Notes: generated from the sequence alone by a model not told the origin. A stretch of DNA of 64,000 nt from Mycolicibacterium peregrinum (GCF_001665785.1 NZ_LZSO01000031.1:186001-250000), one strand, 5' to 3'; shown: positions 51,231 to 60,504, numbered from the stretch's first letter. Program-made: numbers and translations.

Positions 51231-52860
51231 TCACGATCTCCTGCAGTTGACGGCGGTCGATCTTGCCGGTGCTGTTGCGCGGCAACTCGGCGAGCACGGT
51301 GATCTCCCGCGGCACTTTGTAATTGGCGAGGTTCTCCCGAACATACGCCTTCAGGTCGTTGGGCGTGGCGGCGCCCGAGACCCTCACGAACGCCACCAGG
51401 CGCTGGCCGTACTGCTCGTCGTCGACACCGATGACCGCGGCCTCCGCGACATCGACATGACCGGCCAGCACTTTCTCGACCTCGATCGGGTAGACGTTCT
51501 CGCCGCCTGAGACGATCATCTCGTCGTCGCGTCCCACCACGAACAGCCGGCCTGCCTCGTCGAGGTAACCGACATCACCCGAAGACATGAAGCCTTCGTG
51601 GAAGTCTTTGGTACTACCCGAGGTGTAGCCGTCGAACTGCGTGGAGTTGCGGACGTAAATGGTGCCCACTGCTCCGGTGGGGACCTGTTGGAACTCCGCG
51701 TCGAGAATGCGGATCTCGGTACCTTCGGCGGGCTTGCCCGCGGTGTCGGGTGCGGCGCGCAGATCGGCAGGCGTCGCGGTGGCGATCATGCCTGCCTCGG
51801 TGGCGTTGTAGTTGTTGTAGATGATGTCGCCGAACCGGTCCATGAAGGCGGTGACGACGTCGGGGCGCATGCGCGATCCGGACGCTGCGGCGAACCGCAG
51901 CGTGCGACCGTCGTAGCGGTTCAGGACGTTGTCGGGCAGGTCCATGATCCGGTCGAACATCACCGGCACCACGCACAGGCCCTTCGCCCGATGCCGGTCG
52001 ACGAGCTCGAGGGTGGCCTCGGGATCGAACTTGCGCCGGGTGACGATGGTGCAGGCCATCGATGCCGCGAAGGCCAGCTGGGAGAAGCCCCAGGCGTGGA
52101 ACATCGGCGCCACGATCACGACCCGCTCTTCGGTGTGCCACGGAGTCCGGTCGAGGATCGCCTTGAGCACCTCGGGCCCGCCACCGGAATGCTTGGCGCC
52201 CTTGGGAGTTCCGGTGGTGCCCGAGGTCAGCAAGATCACCTTGCTTTTCTCGGTCGCACGCCGCGGTTCCTGCCCGCGGTGCTGCTCGACGAGCTTCGCG
52301 ACGGTGAGGTCGTGGGCGTGGGTGTCGGTCCATGCCACGATCCGCGCGGCGCTGGGCCGGTCGGCGAGGGCCAAGGCGGCGGTGTCGGTGAATTCCTCGT
52401 CGTAGATCACGGCATCGACCGACTCGCGGTCGACCACCTCGGCCATGGCCGGCGCGGCGAACGAGGTATTGAGCAGCAGCACGTCGGCGCCGATGCGGTT
52501 GGCCGCGATCAGTGACAGCACGAAACCGCGGTGGTTGCGGGCCATGATGCCGAGCACCTTCGGCTCACCGCCCGGCAGCGCCTGCAAGCCGGCGGCCAGG
52601 GCGTCGGCCTGCTGATCGATCTGCTGCCAGGTCAGCGTGCCGAGTTCGTCGACCAGGCCGGGCCGGTTCGGGCAACGCTGGGCCGAGGCCGCGAAACCCG
52701 AAGTGACGCTCATGTTTTCACGGGCCATGGCCGAAGCGATGCGCAGGTACTTGTCCGGGCGCATCGCCGTGATGATTCCGGCCCGGCGCATGGTGGTGAC
52801 CAGGCCGACGGTGTCGTTGACTCGGTCGAGCGGTCCCGTCAACAGATCAAGCGGATTCAC
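51223..52860 (-). CDS. fadD12: Long-chain acyl-CoA synthetase, FadD12-like
   Basis: 545-aa adenylate-forming ligase. P-loop LLTSGTTGTPKGAKHSGGG near residue 212, NYNATEAGM, GDVGYLDEAGRLFVVGRDDEMIVSGGENVYP and the final PRNSTGKIDRRQL carrying the catalytic Lys. Complete at both ends. Activates a fatty acid to acyl-CoA; the neighbour acyltransferase would use it. Part of the lipO-fadD12-acyltransferase operon, which is preceded by a KstR-type box. Confidence 0.88.
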   Translation of the reverse strand: MNPLDLLTGPLDRVNDTVGLVTTMRRAGIITAMRPDKYLRIASAMARENMSVTSGFAASAQRCPNRPGLVDELGTLTWQQIDQQADALAAGLQALPGGEPKVLGIMARNHRGFVLSLIAANRIGADVLLLNTSFAAPAMAEVVDRESVDAVIYDEEFTDTAALALADRPSAARIVAWTDTHAHDLTVAKLVEQHRGQEPRRATEKSKVILLTSGTTGTPKGAKHSGGGPEVLKAILDRTPWHTEERVVIVAPMFHAWGFSQLAFAASMACTIVTRRKFDPEATLELVDRHRAKGLCVVPVMFDRIMDLPDNVLNRYDGRTLRFAAASGSRMRPDVVTAFMDRFGDIIYNNYNATEAGMIATATPADLRAAPDTAGKPAEGTEIRILDAEFQQVPTGAVGTIYVRNSTQFDGYTSGSTKDFHEGFMSSGDVGYLDEAGRLFVVGRDDEMIVSGGENVYPIEVEKVLAGHVDVAEAAVIGVDDEQYGQRLVAFVRVSGAATPNDLKAYVRENLANYKVPREITVLAELPRNSTGKIDRRQLQEIVNG

Positions 52861-52866
52861 CGGTGC

Positions 52867-53676
52867 TCAGCCGATCACCGGGAAGCGGCGCTCATCGGCC
52901 AGCTCGTCCAGTGCACGCTGCATCACCCGGCGGACATGCGCGTCGACCTCGTCGATGTCGGGATTCTCGCCGAATTCGGCCTCGATGTCGATCGGCGGCA
53001 GCGTCTTCATCACGATCTTGGACGGCAGCGGCAGATTGAGCGGCAGGACCGCCGACAGACCGAACGGGAAGCCGAATGACACCGGCACGATCTTGGTGCG
53101 GGCCATCCGCGCGATCGGGCCGAGCGCCTTGGCGATCTCGGTGCCGCGGGACAGGAACAGATGGGTCTCCTGGCCGCCGATGCCGACCATCGGCACGATC
53201 GGCACGCCGGCGTTGATCGCGGCCTTGATGTAGCCGGTGCGCCCGGCGAAGTCGATCTTGTTCGCCGACAGGGTCGGTCGGTACACGTCGTAGTCACCGC
53301 CGGGGAACACCACGACCACGCCACCCGAGCGCAACGCTTCGTCGGCGTTCTCGTGGTTCGCCCGGATGAAGCCGGTCTTCTTGAAAAAGGCCGCGGTAGG
53401 GCCGGTCATCAACATGTCATGGCTGAGGGTGTAGACCGGGCGCTCGTAGCCGAACTTCTCGTAGAAGCCCGTCGCGAACACCGGCACGTCCAGGGCGAAC
53501 AGGCCACCGGAATGGTTCGACACCACCAGGGCACCGCCGTTGGGGAAGCTGTCCAGCCCGCGCACCTCGGCGCGGTGGTAGCCCTTGATCAGCGGCCGCA
53601 GCAAGCCCATGACCTTCTCGGTCAGGCCCGGATCCCACTTGGTGATTTCGGACGGGTCGATGTCGGTCGCGGCCAC
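52867..53676 (-). CDS. Lysophospholipid acyltransferase-like protein (Rv1428c type)
   Basis: 269-aa PlsC-superfamily-like acyltransferase. The putative active-site His lies in VVSNHSGGLFALDVPVF; the spacing to Asp is longer than the standard H-x4-D, as in related diacylglycerol-acyltransferase-like members. VVVFPGGDYDVYRP is the substrate-binding glycerol-type block and GVPIVPMVGIGGQETHLF follows. Would transfer an acyl group from acyl-CoA to a glycerolipid at the membrane. First gene of the operon; start GTG-type 53676. Confidence 0.8.
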   Translation of the reverse strand: MAATDIDPSEITKWDPGLTEKVMGLLRPLIKGYHRAEVRGLDSFPNGGALVVSNHSGGLFALDVPVFATGFYEKFGYERPVYTLSHDMLMTGPTAAFFKKTGFIRANHENADEALRSGGVVVVFPGGDYDVYRPTLSANKIDFAGRTGYIKAAINAGVPIVPMVGIGGQETHLFLSRGTEIAKALGPIARMARTKIVPVSFGFPFGLSAVLPLNLPLPSKIVMKTLPPIDIEAEFGENPDIDEVDAHVRRVMQRALDELADERRFPVIG

Positions 53677-53695
53677 AGGGTCCCCCTATGTGGAT

Positions 53696-53709
53696 TGGAA
53701 CGTGTTCTA
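53696..53709. promoter_or_regulatory. KstR-type box TGGAACGTGTTCTA
   Basis: Exact match to the published KstR operator consensus TNNAACNNGTTNNA, 20 nt before the acyltransferase start. KstR represses mycobacterial cholesterol/lipid catabolism genes and is released by a cholesterol-derived CoA ester, so this operon is probably in the KstR regulon. Confidence 0.75.
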
Positions 53710-53824
53710 GTTTTGCTAGTGTACCCAGGTCGATGGTGAAAAACCCATTCGCTTTGCAGGTTCGTTCACCTACTGTCGAGTAGCTGCGGTCAATCCTCTC
53801 AAAACCACAGGTCGGGTGGCGTCG

Positions 53825-54397
53825 CTATGAGTTCAGCTCGCTGATCTCCTCGTCGACGTTGCGCCGGGCCTGCGCTTCCCAGCGTTGCCGGCCGGCCTCG
53901 GTGTGGAAGATCGGCCCGTCGAGCAACGCCGCGAGCACCCGCGCCCGCGCCGGCCGGAACACGTCGTCGGGCACCGATGCGTACTCCTGCCGGACCGCGT
54001 CGGCGTACTGCCGGTAGCGCAGTGCCGGCGCTGCGAGCACCGACAGGTCTGCGTCGCTGAGCACCGCCGCGTTGACGTCGCCCGGCTCGACCTTGTGCGA
54101 CTTGGTGGCCATGACGAGCCGGGCGACTTCGTCGCTGTCGGGGGATTCGGCCAGCAGTTGACGGGCCAACGCCGCGGAGCGGTCTTCGTTGTCGGCGCGA
54201 CCGATCTCGTAGATCGCATCGTGGAACCACGCCGCGAGTTCGACCGCTTCCCGGTCGAACTGCAGTCCGTCCTCGGCAAGGACGCCGATCGCGTCGAGCA
54301 CTTCCCGCAGGTGCGCGACGTTGTGGTGCTTCCGGTGCGATTCGGACCAGCGGGCCAGCAGGTCTTCCCGCAGTTGCTCGGTGAGATGTGCAGCCAT
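53825..54397 (-). CDS. HD-domain metal-dependent phosphohydrolase-like protein
   Basis: 190-aa protein of the HD superfamily: HNVAHLREVLD, then AAWFHDAIYEIGRADNEDRS (the HD pair) and later Asp in AVLSDADLSVL. ATG 54397 begins MAAHLTEQLREDLLARWSE; the frame upstream runs antisense through the NAT gene and is ignored. Such predicted HD proteins may cleave nucleotide phosphates, but the substrate is unknown. Divergent from nat. Confidence 0.8.
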   Translation of the reverse strand: MAAHLTEQLREDLLARWSESHRKHHNVAHLREVLDAIGVLAEDGLQFDREAVELAAWFHDAIYEIGRADNEDRSAALARQLLAESPDSDEVARLVMATKSHKVEPGDVNAAVLSDADLSVLAAPALRYRQYADAVRQEYASVPDDVFRPARARVLAALLDGPIFHTEAGRQRWEAQARRNVDEEISELNS

Positions 54398-54443
54398 GGG
54401 GCCAGTGTCCTCCGAGATCGACCTCGACCACCGTTGAGGCACG

Positions 54444-55292
54444 ATGGCGATCATGGGATCAGACCTCACTGCGTACCTCGACCGGATCGGCCTTGCGGGT
54501 CCGGTGTCAGCCGATGTGGACACGCTGCGCGACGTCGTCGCCGCGCATGGTCGCTCGATCCCGTTCGAGAACCTCGACCCACTGCTGGGCATCCCGGTCG
54601 CCGACCTCAGCGCAGAGGCGTTGGCGGACAAGCTGATCACCCGGCGCCGCGGTGGTTACTGCTACGAGCACAACGGCCTGCTCGGCTACGTCCTGGACGA
54701 GCTGGGGTACGGCGTCGACCGACTGGCCGGGCGGGTGGTCTGGATGAAGGAACCCGACGCGCCGTTGCCCGCGCTCACCCACAACGTGCTCGCCGTGACG
54801 GTGCCGGGAGAGGCCGGACGCTTCCTGGTCGACGTCGGTTTCGGTGGGCAGACATTGTCGTCCCCGATCCGCTTACAGACCGCCGCGGTGCAGCAGACCC
54901 GCCACGAGCCCTACCGGCTGATGGAATTGCCCGCTCTGGGCACACCGGTGTACGAACTGGCCGCACAGGTCCGTGGGCAGTGGCAGCCGCTGTACGGGTT
55001 CACTGCCGTGCCGCAACCGCGCATCGACCTCGAAGTCGGAAGCTGGTATGTGTCAACGCATCCCGGCGGGATCTTCGTCGTCGGGCTGACTGCGGCCCTG
55101 GTCACCGACGATGCCAGGATCAACCTGCGCGGCCGGAACCTGGCCATCCACCACCACGACGGGACCGAGAAGATCCGCTTCGACACCGCCGAGCAGGTGC
55201 TCGATGCGCTCACCGGGCGGTTCGGGATCAACCTCTCCGATCTCGACGGCGTCGACGTCGAGGCCCGGGTCGCGCAGGTGCTCGACAGCTGA
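54444..55292 (+). CDS. nat: Arylamine N-acetyltransferase
   Basis: 282-aa NAT with the full catalytic triad: Cys73 in RRGGYCYEHNG, His113 in LTHNVLAV and Asp130 in LVDVGFGG. Transfers acetyl or propionyl from CoA to arylamines and hydrazines such as isoniazid; in mycobacteria it has been linked to cholesterol catabolism when located in that cluster, but here it stands outside it. ATG 54444 or the in-frame ATG 54453. Confidence 0.92.
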   Translation: MAIMGSDLTAYLDRIGLAGPVSADVDTLRDVVAAHGRSIPFENLDPLLGIPVADLSAEALADKLITRRRGGYCYEHNGLLGYVLDELGYGVDRLAGRVVWMKEPDAPLPALTHNVLAVTVPGEAGRFLVDVGFGGQTLSSPIRLQTAAVQQTRHEPYRLMELPALGTPVYELAAQVRGQWQPLYGFTAVPQPRIDLEVGSWYVSTHPGGIFVVGLTAALVTDDARINLRGRNLAIHHHDGTEKIRFDTAEQVLDALTGRFGINLSDLDGVDVEARVAQVLDS

Positions 55293-55352
55293 CAGCGGGG
55301 CGAGCGCAGCAGGAATTGTCATGTTCCCGGGGCCGGCAGCCGACCATACTCG

Positions 55353-56276
55353 GTGACCGTGGAGGTACAACCGAACGGGCGTGACCGGTTGCGGGAACTG
55401 CTCGATGCCGTCGTCGACGACGAGAACTCCGGCGTGGGCGACATGGCCCGCAGCAGTTACGCGTCGGAGTTTCACTTCTCCCGGGAGGTACGCAGGCTCA
55501 CCGGCGAGCCACCCGCGGCGCTGCGCCGGCGCGTGATGCTCGAGCGCGCGGCGTGGCGGTTGCAGCAGGGGGCCGGGGTGGCCGAGGTGGCCGAGTCTGA
55601 GGGCTGGTCTTCGGCCGAGGTGTTCTCCAGGGCGTTCCGCCGTGCGTTCGGGGTGCCACCGTCACGTGCCGACGGTGTGGGGTTTCGCCTGACCGCGCCC
55701 AACGGCGTGCACTTCCATCCGCCGCAGGCCTTGTGGTGTGACGCCGAGCCCGGGGAGGCCGCAGGCCCGGACATCGCGCAGTTCATGCTCGTGCACGACG
55801 TTGCCGACACCGAGTACCTGATCGGTGCCGCCCGCGGGCTCTCCGAACACCAATGGGCACAGGATATCTCGCCGGGGCAGGTGGTGCTCGACTGGGACGG
55901 CCCCGAAGAGAGTGTCGCCGCGGTGCTCGGCGCGATCGTGTGGACCAAGGAGGTCTGGCTGGCCACCATCGAGGGCCGGGACTTCCCCACCCGGGCCACG
56001 ACCAGTCAGGCGACTGCCGAGCAACTGGGCGCGCATCACTCCGACATCGGAAAGCGCTGGACCACACTGATCTCCGAATACTCGGCGGCAGGTCGGCTGG
56101 GGGACACCGTGATCGATGCACTGTGCGATCCGCCGGAATCCTTTCAGCTGTACGGGATCATCGCCCACGTGCTGACGTACTCGGCGCACCGGCGTGCCCT
56201 CGTGCGGGGCATGCTGGCCCGGCATGGCATCGAAGTTGACCGGGGCGACCCACTCGAATGGATGAGGAAGGACTGA
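55353..56276 (+). CDS. AraC-type HTH protein fused to a DinB-like domain
   Basis: 307-aa protein. N-terminal AraC double helix-turn-helix (YASEFHFSREVRRLTGEPPAALRRRVMLERAAWRLQQG and AESEGWSSAEVFSRAFRRAFGVPPS, residues ~32-108), then from about residue 140 a four-helix DinB-like domain with His residues near QLYGIIAHVLTYSAHRRAL. DinB folds bind metal through such His. GTG start at 55353. The DHFR-like gene begins 3 nt later, suggesting it is co-transcribed and perhaps part of the same stress response. Confidence 0.75.
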   Translation: MTVEVQPNGRDRLRELLDAVVDDENSGVGDMARSSYASEFHFSREVRRLTGEPPAALRRRVMLERAAWRLQQGAGVAEVAESEGWSSAEVFSRAFRRAFGVPPSRADGVGFRLTAPNGVHFHPPQALWCDAEPGEAAGPDIAQFMLVHDVADTEYLIGAARGLSEHQWAQDISPGQVVLDWDGPEESVAAVLGAIVWTKEVWLATIEGRDFPTRATTSQATAEQLGAHHSDIGKRWTTLISEYSAAGRLGDTVIDALCDPPESFQLYGIIAHVLTYSAHRRALVRGMLARHGIEVDRGDPLEWMRKD

Positions 56277-56279
56277 CCG

Positions 56280-56813
56280 TTGAAGACCGTGTACTACACC
56301 GCGTCGAGCCTGGACGGTTTCATCGTCGACACCGAGGACAGCCTGGATTGGCTGATCTCGCGGAACATCGACCAGCGGGGCCCGTTCGGCTACGACGAGT
56401 TCATCAAAAGCATTGGTGCCCTTGCGATGGGATCGTCGACCTACGAATGGATCGTGAAGAACCAGCCCGATGAGTGGGCGTATGAGCAGCCGACGTGGGT
56501 GCTGACCCACCGGCCAGAGATCGTGGCTGCTGAGCATCCGGTACAAGTGTTCTCGGGTGACGTTGCCGAGCTGCACACCGAGCTGGTGGCGGCTGCGGCG
56601 GGCAAGGATGTCTGGGTGGTCGGGGGAGGGCAGGTCGCTGCGCAGTTCGCCACGGCCGGGCTGATCGACGAGATGATCGTCAGCTACGCACCCTGTTCGC
56701 TGGGTGCGGGGTCGCCGGTACTGCCGATCCGTTCCGAGTGGGCGCTGGCCGAGTCTGCGCTCAACGGCGATTTCGTCTGCGCCCGCTGGCTCAGGGCGCA
56801 GACTGCCGGCTGA
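56280..56813 (+). CDS. Dihydrofolate reductase-like (RibD C-terminal domain) protein
   Basis: 177-aa protein of the RibD/DHFR-like reductase family: KTVYYTASSLDGFIVDTEDSLDWL at the start, GSSTYEWIV in the middle and VWVVGGGQVAAQFATAGLIDEM as the NADP-binding end. TTG start 3 nt after the preceding stop. Family members are stand-alone reductases of unknown substrate, not the essential DHFR. The 3' end overlaps the TetR 3' end by 23 nt. Confidence 0.82.
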   Translation: MKTVYYTASSLDGFIVDTEDSLDWLISRNIDQRGPFGYDEFIKSIGALAMGSSTYEWIVKNQPDEWAYEQPTWVLTHRPEIVAAEHPVQVFSGDVAELHTELVAAAAGKDVWVVGGGQVAAQFATAGLIDEMIVSYAPCSLGAGSPVLPIRSEWALAESALNGDFVCARWLRAQTAG

Positions 56814-57441
56814 GCCGCGGGACGCCGTTACGGAGGACGAATTCCTTTGACTTGATCAGGAATTCGAGTTGGCGGGCGACATCGTGCAGGGGCTCGACCG
56901 ATCTCGACGATCGGCACAACACGACGGCGCCCTCCAGGGCTGCGATGCACATGACCGCCAGGGAGGACGCGTCGGATGCTTCGAAGCCGTCGGCGGCGAA
57001 GTCGGCGGTCAGGGCGGTGCGCCAGCGGTCGAAGACCGCGCCGGCCGCCGCGGTGAGTTCCGGTTCCTGGTCTGGGTCGGCGATCGCCACCGCGACCACC
57101 GGGCAGCCTGCGGTGAAATCGCTTCCGGTGAGCACCCGCTCCCAGAATTCGACGAACCGGTGCACCAGATCCCACGCGTTGTCCGACGTTTCGGCGCCGA
57201 CCACACCGCCGATCGTGTCCGCGGCGAACTGCAGCGCCTCCATCAAGATCTGGCGGCGACCGCCGGGGAAATGGTGGTAGACGGAACCGCGGGGTGCGCC
57301 ACTACGGGCCAGTACCTCGTCGATCGTGACGCCGGCAGCGCCTCGCTCACGCAGTACCTCGACCGCGCTGCCGAGCATGCGGGCGCGGGTGGAGCCGCGC
57401 TTGTTCCGCGGCTTCGTGGCGGAGTCAGGCGACCCGGTCAT
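56791..57441 (-). CDS. TetR-family transcriptional regulator
   Basis: 216-aa TetR: TRARMLGSAVEVLRERGAAGVTIDEVLARSGAPRGSVYHHFPGGRRQILMEAL (residues ~12-65) with a C-terminal domain of the LmrA/YxaF type (AGCPVVAVA). ATG 57441 is chosen because it gives the usual short lead; the upstream frame is shadow. Converges with the reductase gene. No clear target gene beside it, since the next gene in front is echA1, 315 nt away on the other strand. Confidence 0.88.
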   Translation of the reverse strand: MTGSPDSATKPRNKRGSTRARMLGSAVEVLRERGAAGVTIDEVLARSGAPRGSVYHHFPGGRRQILMEALQFAADTIGGVVGAETSDNAWDLVHRFVEFWERVLTGSDFTAGCPVVAVAIADPDQEPELTAAAGAVFDRWRTALTADFAADGFEASDASSLAVMCIAALEGAVVLCRSSRSVEPLHDVARQLEFLIKSKEFVLRNGVPRLSRQSAP

Positions 57442-57756
57442 GCAAGAACTGCGAGGAACAGCGAAGCAGCATCCGCGGGGTGATGGTGCGCACCGGGGCG
57501 TGTGGTGTGCGGACCCGACGGGTGAACCGGTGACCGGCGAGGTTGAGCTCAACGACCCACATCGCGCACCGCCCTTCTATGTCTTCCACCATAGAAACGA
57601 TGGAATCCTCGCATGATGTCGAGTATCTAACGAACATGCTTGTGGATTAGAGGCTAGCAGGTGAACGGCTTCTGAACAGGTCCTAGCCCGCTTTGATGGC
57701 CGCAGCAAAATTATGATGTCTTGCATAATTCTGCACGCAGGCGTTGACTGCCCCCT
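57442..57756. other. Intergenic region between TetR and echA1
   Basis: 315 bases without a convincing gene. A short minus-strand frame around 57425-57564 is possible but unsupported. The echA1-proximal half contains the inverted repeat at 57709-57730 and the most AT-rich stretch of this part. Confidence 0.5.
57709..57730. promoter_or_regulatory. Inverted repeat AATTATG-N8-CATAATT before echA1
   Basis: Perfect 7-bp arms with an 8-nt spacer, 26 nt before the echA1 start. A TetR-size operator; the divergent TetR at 56791-57441 is the natural candidate. Confidence 0.5.
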
Positions 57757-58554
57757 ATGACGACAGATCCGGCCCCCGACACCCTGACGCTGCATCGGGA
57801 CGGCCACGTCCTGCTGATCGGACTGAACCGTCCGGAGAAACGCAACGCATTCAACGTCGCGATGCTCACCGATCTCGCACTTGCCTACGGACTGCTCGAA
57901 TCCGACGACGACCTGCGCGTCGGTGTGCTGTTCGCCCACGGTGAGCACTTCACCGCCGGCCTCGATCTCGTCGACGTGGCCCCGTATGTGGCCAGCGGTG
58001 AACTGCCCATGCCCGAGGGCGGACGCGACCCGTGGCGCCTCGACGGCGAGTGGACCAAGCCGGTCGTCGCCGCGGCCCAGGGGCGATGCCTGACCCTCGG
58101 CATCGAACTGCTTCTGGCCGCCGACATCCGCGTCGCGGCGCAGGACACCCGGTTCGCGCAGATCGAGGTGCTCCGCGGCATCTATCCGTTCGGCGGCGCC
58201 ACCTTGCGGCTACCGCGGCAAACCGGCTGGGGTAATGCCATGCGGTGGCTGCTCACCGGAGACGAGTTCTATGCAGCCGAGGCACACCGCATCGGGCTGA
58301 TCCAGGAAGTCGCGCCGGACGCCGACGCGGCCCTGACCCGAGCCTGCGCGATCGCGCACACGATTGCCGATCGCGCCTCGCCGCTCGGGGTCCGGGCCAC
58401 ACTCGCCTCGGCGCACACCGCGCACCGCGACGGAGATGCCGCCGCGATCGCGCGGCTGCGGCCGGTGGTGGCCGAACTGTTCGGGACTGCAGATGCCGCC
58501 GAAGGCGTGCAGTCCTTCGTCGAACGCCGGGCCGCCAACTTCCAGGGCCGCTGA
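57757..58554 (+). CDS. echA1: Enoyl-CoA hydratase, EchA1-like
   Basis: 265-aa crotonase of full length. LNRPEKRNAFN at the start, oxyanion loop GEHFTAGLDL, KPVVAAAQGRCLTLGIELLLAADIRVAAQDTRFAQIEV and GIYPFGGATLRLPRQTGW. The Glu residues of classical hydratases are only partly matched (Gly-Gly loop replaced by PFGGAT), so it may be an isomerase or other crotonase. Its place before the aldehyde dehydrogenase-methyltransferase-glycosyltransferase block matches Rv0222. Confidence 0.82.
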   Translation: MTTDPAPDTLTLHRDGHVLLIGLNRPEKRNAFNVAMLTDLALAYGLLESDDDLRVGVLFAHGEHFTAGLDLVDVAPYVASGELPMPEGGRDPWRLDGEWTKPVVAAAQGRCLTLGIELLLAADIRVAAQDTRFAQIEVLRGIYPFGGATLRLPRQTGWGNAMRWLLTGDEFYAAEAHRIGLIQEVAPDADAALTRACAIAHTIADRASPLGVRATLASAHTAHRDGDAAAIARLRPVVAELFGTADAAEGVQSFVERRAANFQGR

Positions 58555-58564
58555 AGTTTCTAGC

Positions 58565-58624
58565 GCGAGCAGACGCGGCGGTACCCCGGATCACGCGCAA
58601 TCGGGTACGGCAGCGTCTGCTCGC
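58565..58624. terminator. Long hairpin between convergent genes
   Basis: GCGAGCAGACGC (58565-58576) pairs perfectly with GCGTCTGCTCGC (58613-58624), and an inner GTACCC/GGGTAC pair extends the fold. Placed exactly between the stops of echA1 and the small minus-strand gene; could end transcription from both sides. No U-tract. Confidence 0.65.
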
Positions 58625-58633
58625 CGTAGGGAA

Positions 58634-58855
58634 TCAGCCGGCGGTATCCAGCGCGACCAGGGCTGCGGCCACCGCGAAGAACTTGTTGGACCCGAGCTGG
58701 CGCACGGTCTTGATGTTGAATGCGGCGGCGAGATGCTCGGCGTCGGCGTCGGTGACCCCGGCCAGCGCCGCCGGAGAGGCGTCGAGGATCTCCTTGAGCG
58801 ACTTGTCCTCGTAGGCCTTGTCGAGCGACTTCGCCAGATCAACGGAAACTGCCAC
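58634..58855 (-). CDS. Small helix-hairpin-helix-like protein
   Basis: 73-aa helical protein. The middle, GVTDADAEHLAAAFNIKTVRQLG, follows the helix-hairpin-helix pattern of DUF4332-type domains, suggesting non-specific nucleic-acid or protein binding. GTG 58855 has the ribosome site GAGGAGG 5 nt upstream, which decides the start over a longer frame. Single gene, ended by the hairpin at 58565-58624. Confidence 0.65.
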   Translation of the reverse strand: MAVSVDLAKSLDKAYEDKSLKEILDASPAALAGVTDADAEHLAAAFNIKTVRQLGSNKFFAVAAALVALDTAG

Positions 58856-58935
58856 GGTGCCTCCTCGTTGTTGGGCTGCCCACCGTAGTTGCTCAACCTG
58901 AATGTGGGCTGTCCATTTCCTGGCTGAGAAGACGC

Positions 58936-58971
58936 GAATGTCCCGGAAAACCGTGGTCTTCCGGGACATTC
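58936..58971. terminator. Hairpin terminator downstream of the aldehyde dehydrogenase
   Basis: GAATGTCCCGGAA and TTCCGGGACATTC form a perfect 13-bp stem with a 10-nt loop, 57 nt after the minus-strand aldehyde dehydrogenase stop. No U-tract follows, as is usual in mycobacteria. Confidence 0.7.
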
Positions 58972-59028
58972 ACTGGGGGCCCCTCCCGCTTGCGGGGGAC
59001 TGCTCGCGAGGAGAACTCTCGCGGAGTT

Positions 59029-60504
59029 TTACTCCGGGGTGTAGCCAAACGGGAGCAGCACGCTCTTGGCCTGGGTGTAGGCGTCGATGCCCTCGGGGCC
59101 GTTCTCGCGGCCGATGCCCGAGTTCTTGTACCCGCCGAACGGGGCGCCCGGATCGAAGGCGTACATGTTCACCGCGTAGGTGCCGGTGCGGATCTTGGAC
59201 GCGATCTCGACGGCCTTCGGGAAGTCCGTGGTGTACACGCTGCCGGCCAGGCCGTACGGCGAGTCGTTGGCGATGCGCACCGCGTCTTCCTCGGTGTCGA
59301 ACGGGATCACCACGAGCACCGGCCCGAAGATCTCCTCCTGGGCGATCGTCATCGAGTTGTCGACGTCGGCGAAGACGGTGGGCTGCACGAACCAGCCCGA
59401 ATCCAGGCCTTCGGGGCGGCCACCGCCGGTGACGATGCGGGCACCCTCTTCGACACCCTTCTTGATGTAGCCCTCGACCCTTTCGCGCTGCTTCTCCGAG
59501 ATCAGCGGGCCGATCATCGAGGCCGGATCGTCGGGCAGACCGACCGGCATGGCGGCGACGGCGGCCGAAAGCTTTTCGACAACCTCGTCGTAGCGCGACC
59601 GCGGGGCCAGGATGCGGGTCTGGCCCACACAGGCCTGCCCGCAGTTCATCAGGCCGGAGAACACCAGCATCGGCAGCGTGGAGTCCACGTCGGCGTCCTC
59701 GAGGATGATCGCCGCGGACTTGCCGCCGAGTTCCAGCGTGCAGGGCTTGAGCTTCTCGGCGGCGATCTTGCCGATCTCCTTGCCGACGCCGCTGGAGCCG
59801 GTGAAGGTGAACTTGTCCAGCTCGGGGTTGGCGGTCAGGGCGCGACCGGTCTCGGGGCCGCCGGGCACCACCGACAGCACACCCTCGGGCAGGCCCGCCT
59901 CGGCGAGCACCTCGGCGAACAGGTTGGTGGTCAGCGGGGTCTCACCGGCCGGCTTGAGCACGACGGTGCAGCCCGCGAGCAGGGCCGGGCCCAGCTTGTT
60001 GCAGGCCAGGAAGAACGGCACGTTCCAGGCGATGACGGCGCCCACAACACCGATCGGCTCCTTGATGACCAGGGTCTGGCCGTAGATGCCGTCGCGGATG
60101 TCCTTCCAGTCGTACTTGTCGGCTGCGCCGGCGTAGTACTGCAGGCTCGAGACACCCGCGCCGAACTGCATCATGTCGACGATGGTCGGCGGCTGGCCGG
60201 TCTCCAGCTTCAGCAGGTGCTTGAAGTCCTCGGCCCGCTCGTTGATGAGCTCGACGGCCTTGGCCAGCACGGCCTGGCGCTCCTCGGGCGACATGTGGGG
60301 CCACGGGCCATCGTCGAAGGCTTTGCGGGCAGCGGCGCACGCGGCGTTGACGTCGGCCTCGGCGGCGAGCGGGACCTGGCCGACCTTCTCGCCGGTCGCG
60401 GGGGAGAAGACCTCGATGACCTCGGAGGTCGAGGGCTCCACCCAGTGGCCGCCGATGAACAGTTTGTCGAATTCCGTCCTTATGGCGGCTGCGCTTTGTG
60501 TCAT
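59029..60504 (-). CDS. NAD(P)-dependent aldehyde dehydrogenase (Rv0223c-like)
   Basis: 491-aa aldehyde dehydrogenase, complete: IAWNVPFFLACNKLGPALLAG, FTGSSGVGKEIG, Glu in LELGGKSAAI, catalytic Cys in MNCGQACVGQTR and PFGGYKNSGIGRENGPEG at the end. ATG 60504 gives MTQSAAAIRTEFDKLFIGGHWV. It is in the order of M. tuberculosis Rv0223c, and a KstR-like box lies upstream. Probably oxidises a lipid-derived aldehyde. Confidence 0.9.
   Translation of the reverse strand: MTQSAAAIRTEFDKLFIGGHWVEPSTSEVIEVFSPATGEKVGQVPLAAEADVNAACAAARKAFDDGPWPHMSPEERQAVLAKAVELINERAEDFKHLLKLETGQPPTIVDMMQFGAGVSSLQYYAGAADKYDWKDIRDGIYGQTLVIKEPIGVVGAVIAWNVPFFLACNKLGPALLAGCTVVLKPAGETPLTTNLFAEVLAEAGLPEGVLSVVPGGPETGRALTANPELDKFTFTGSSGVGKEIGKIAAEKLKPCTLELGGKSAAIILEDADVDSTLPMLVFSGLMNCGQACVGQTRILAPRSRYDEVVEKLSAAVAAMPVGLPDDPASMIGPLISEKQRERVEGYIKKGVEEGARIVTGGGRPEGLDSGWFVQPTVFADVDNSMTIAQEEIFGPVLVVIPFDTEEDAVRIANDSPYGLAGSVYTTDFPKAVEIASKIRTGTYAVNMYAFDPGAPFGGYKNSGIGRENGPEGIDAYTQAKSVLLPFGYTPE

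Noticed and set aside
57425..57637. Possible small minus-strand gene between TetR and echA1
   Set aside because: No ribosome site, overlaps the TetR start, no family recognised.
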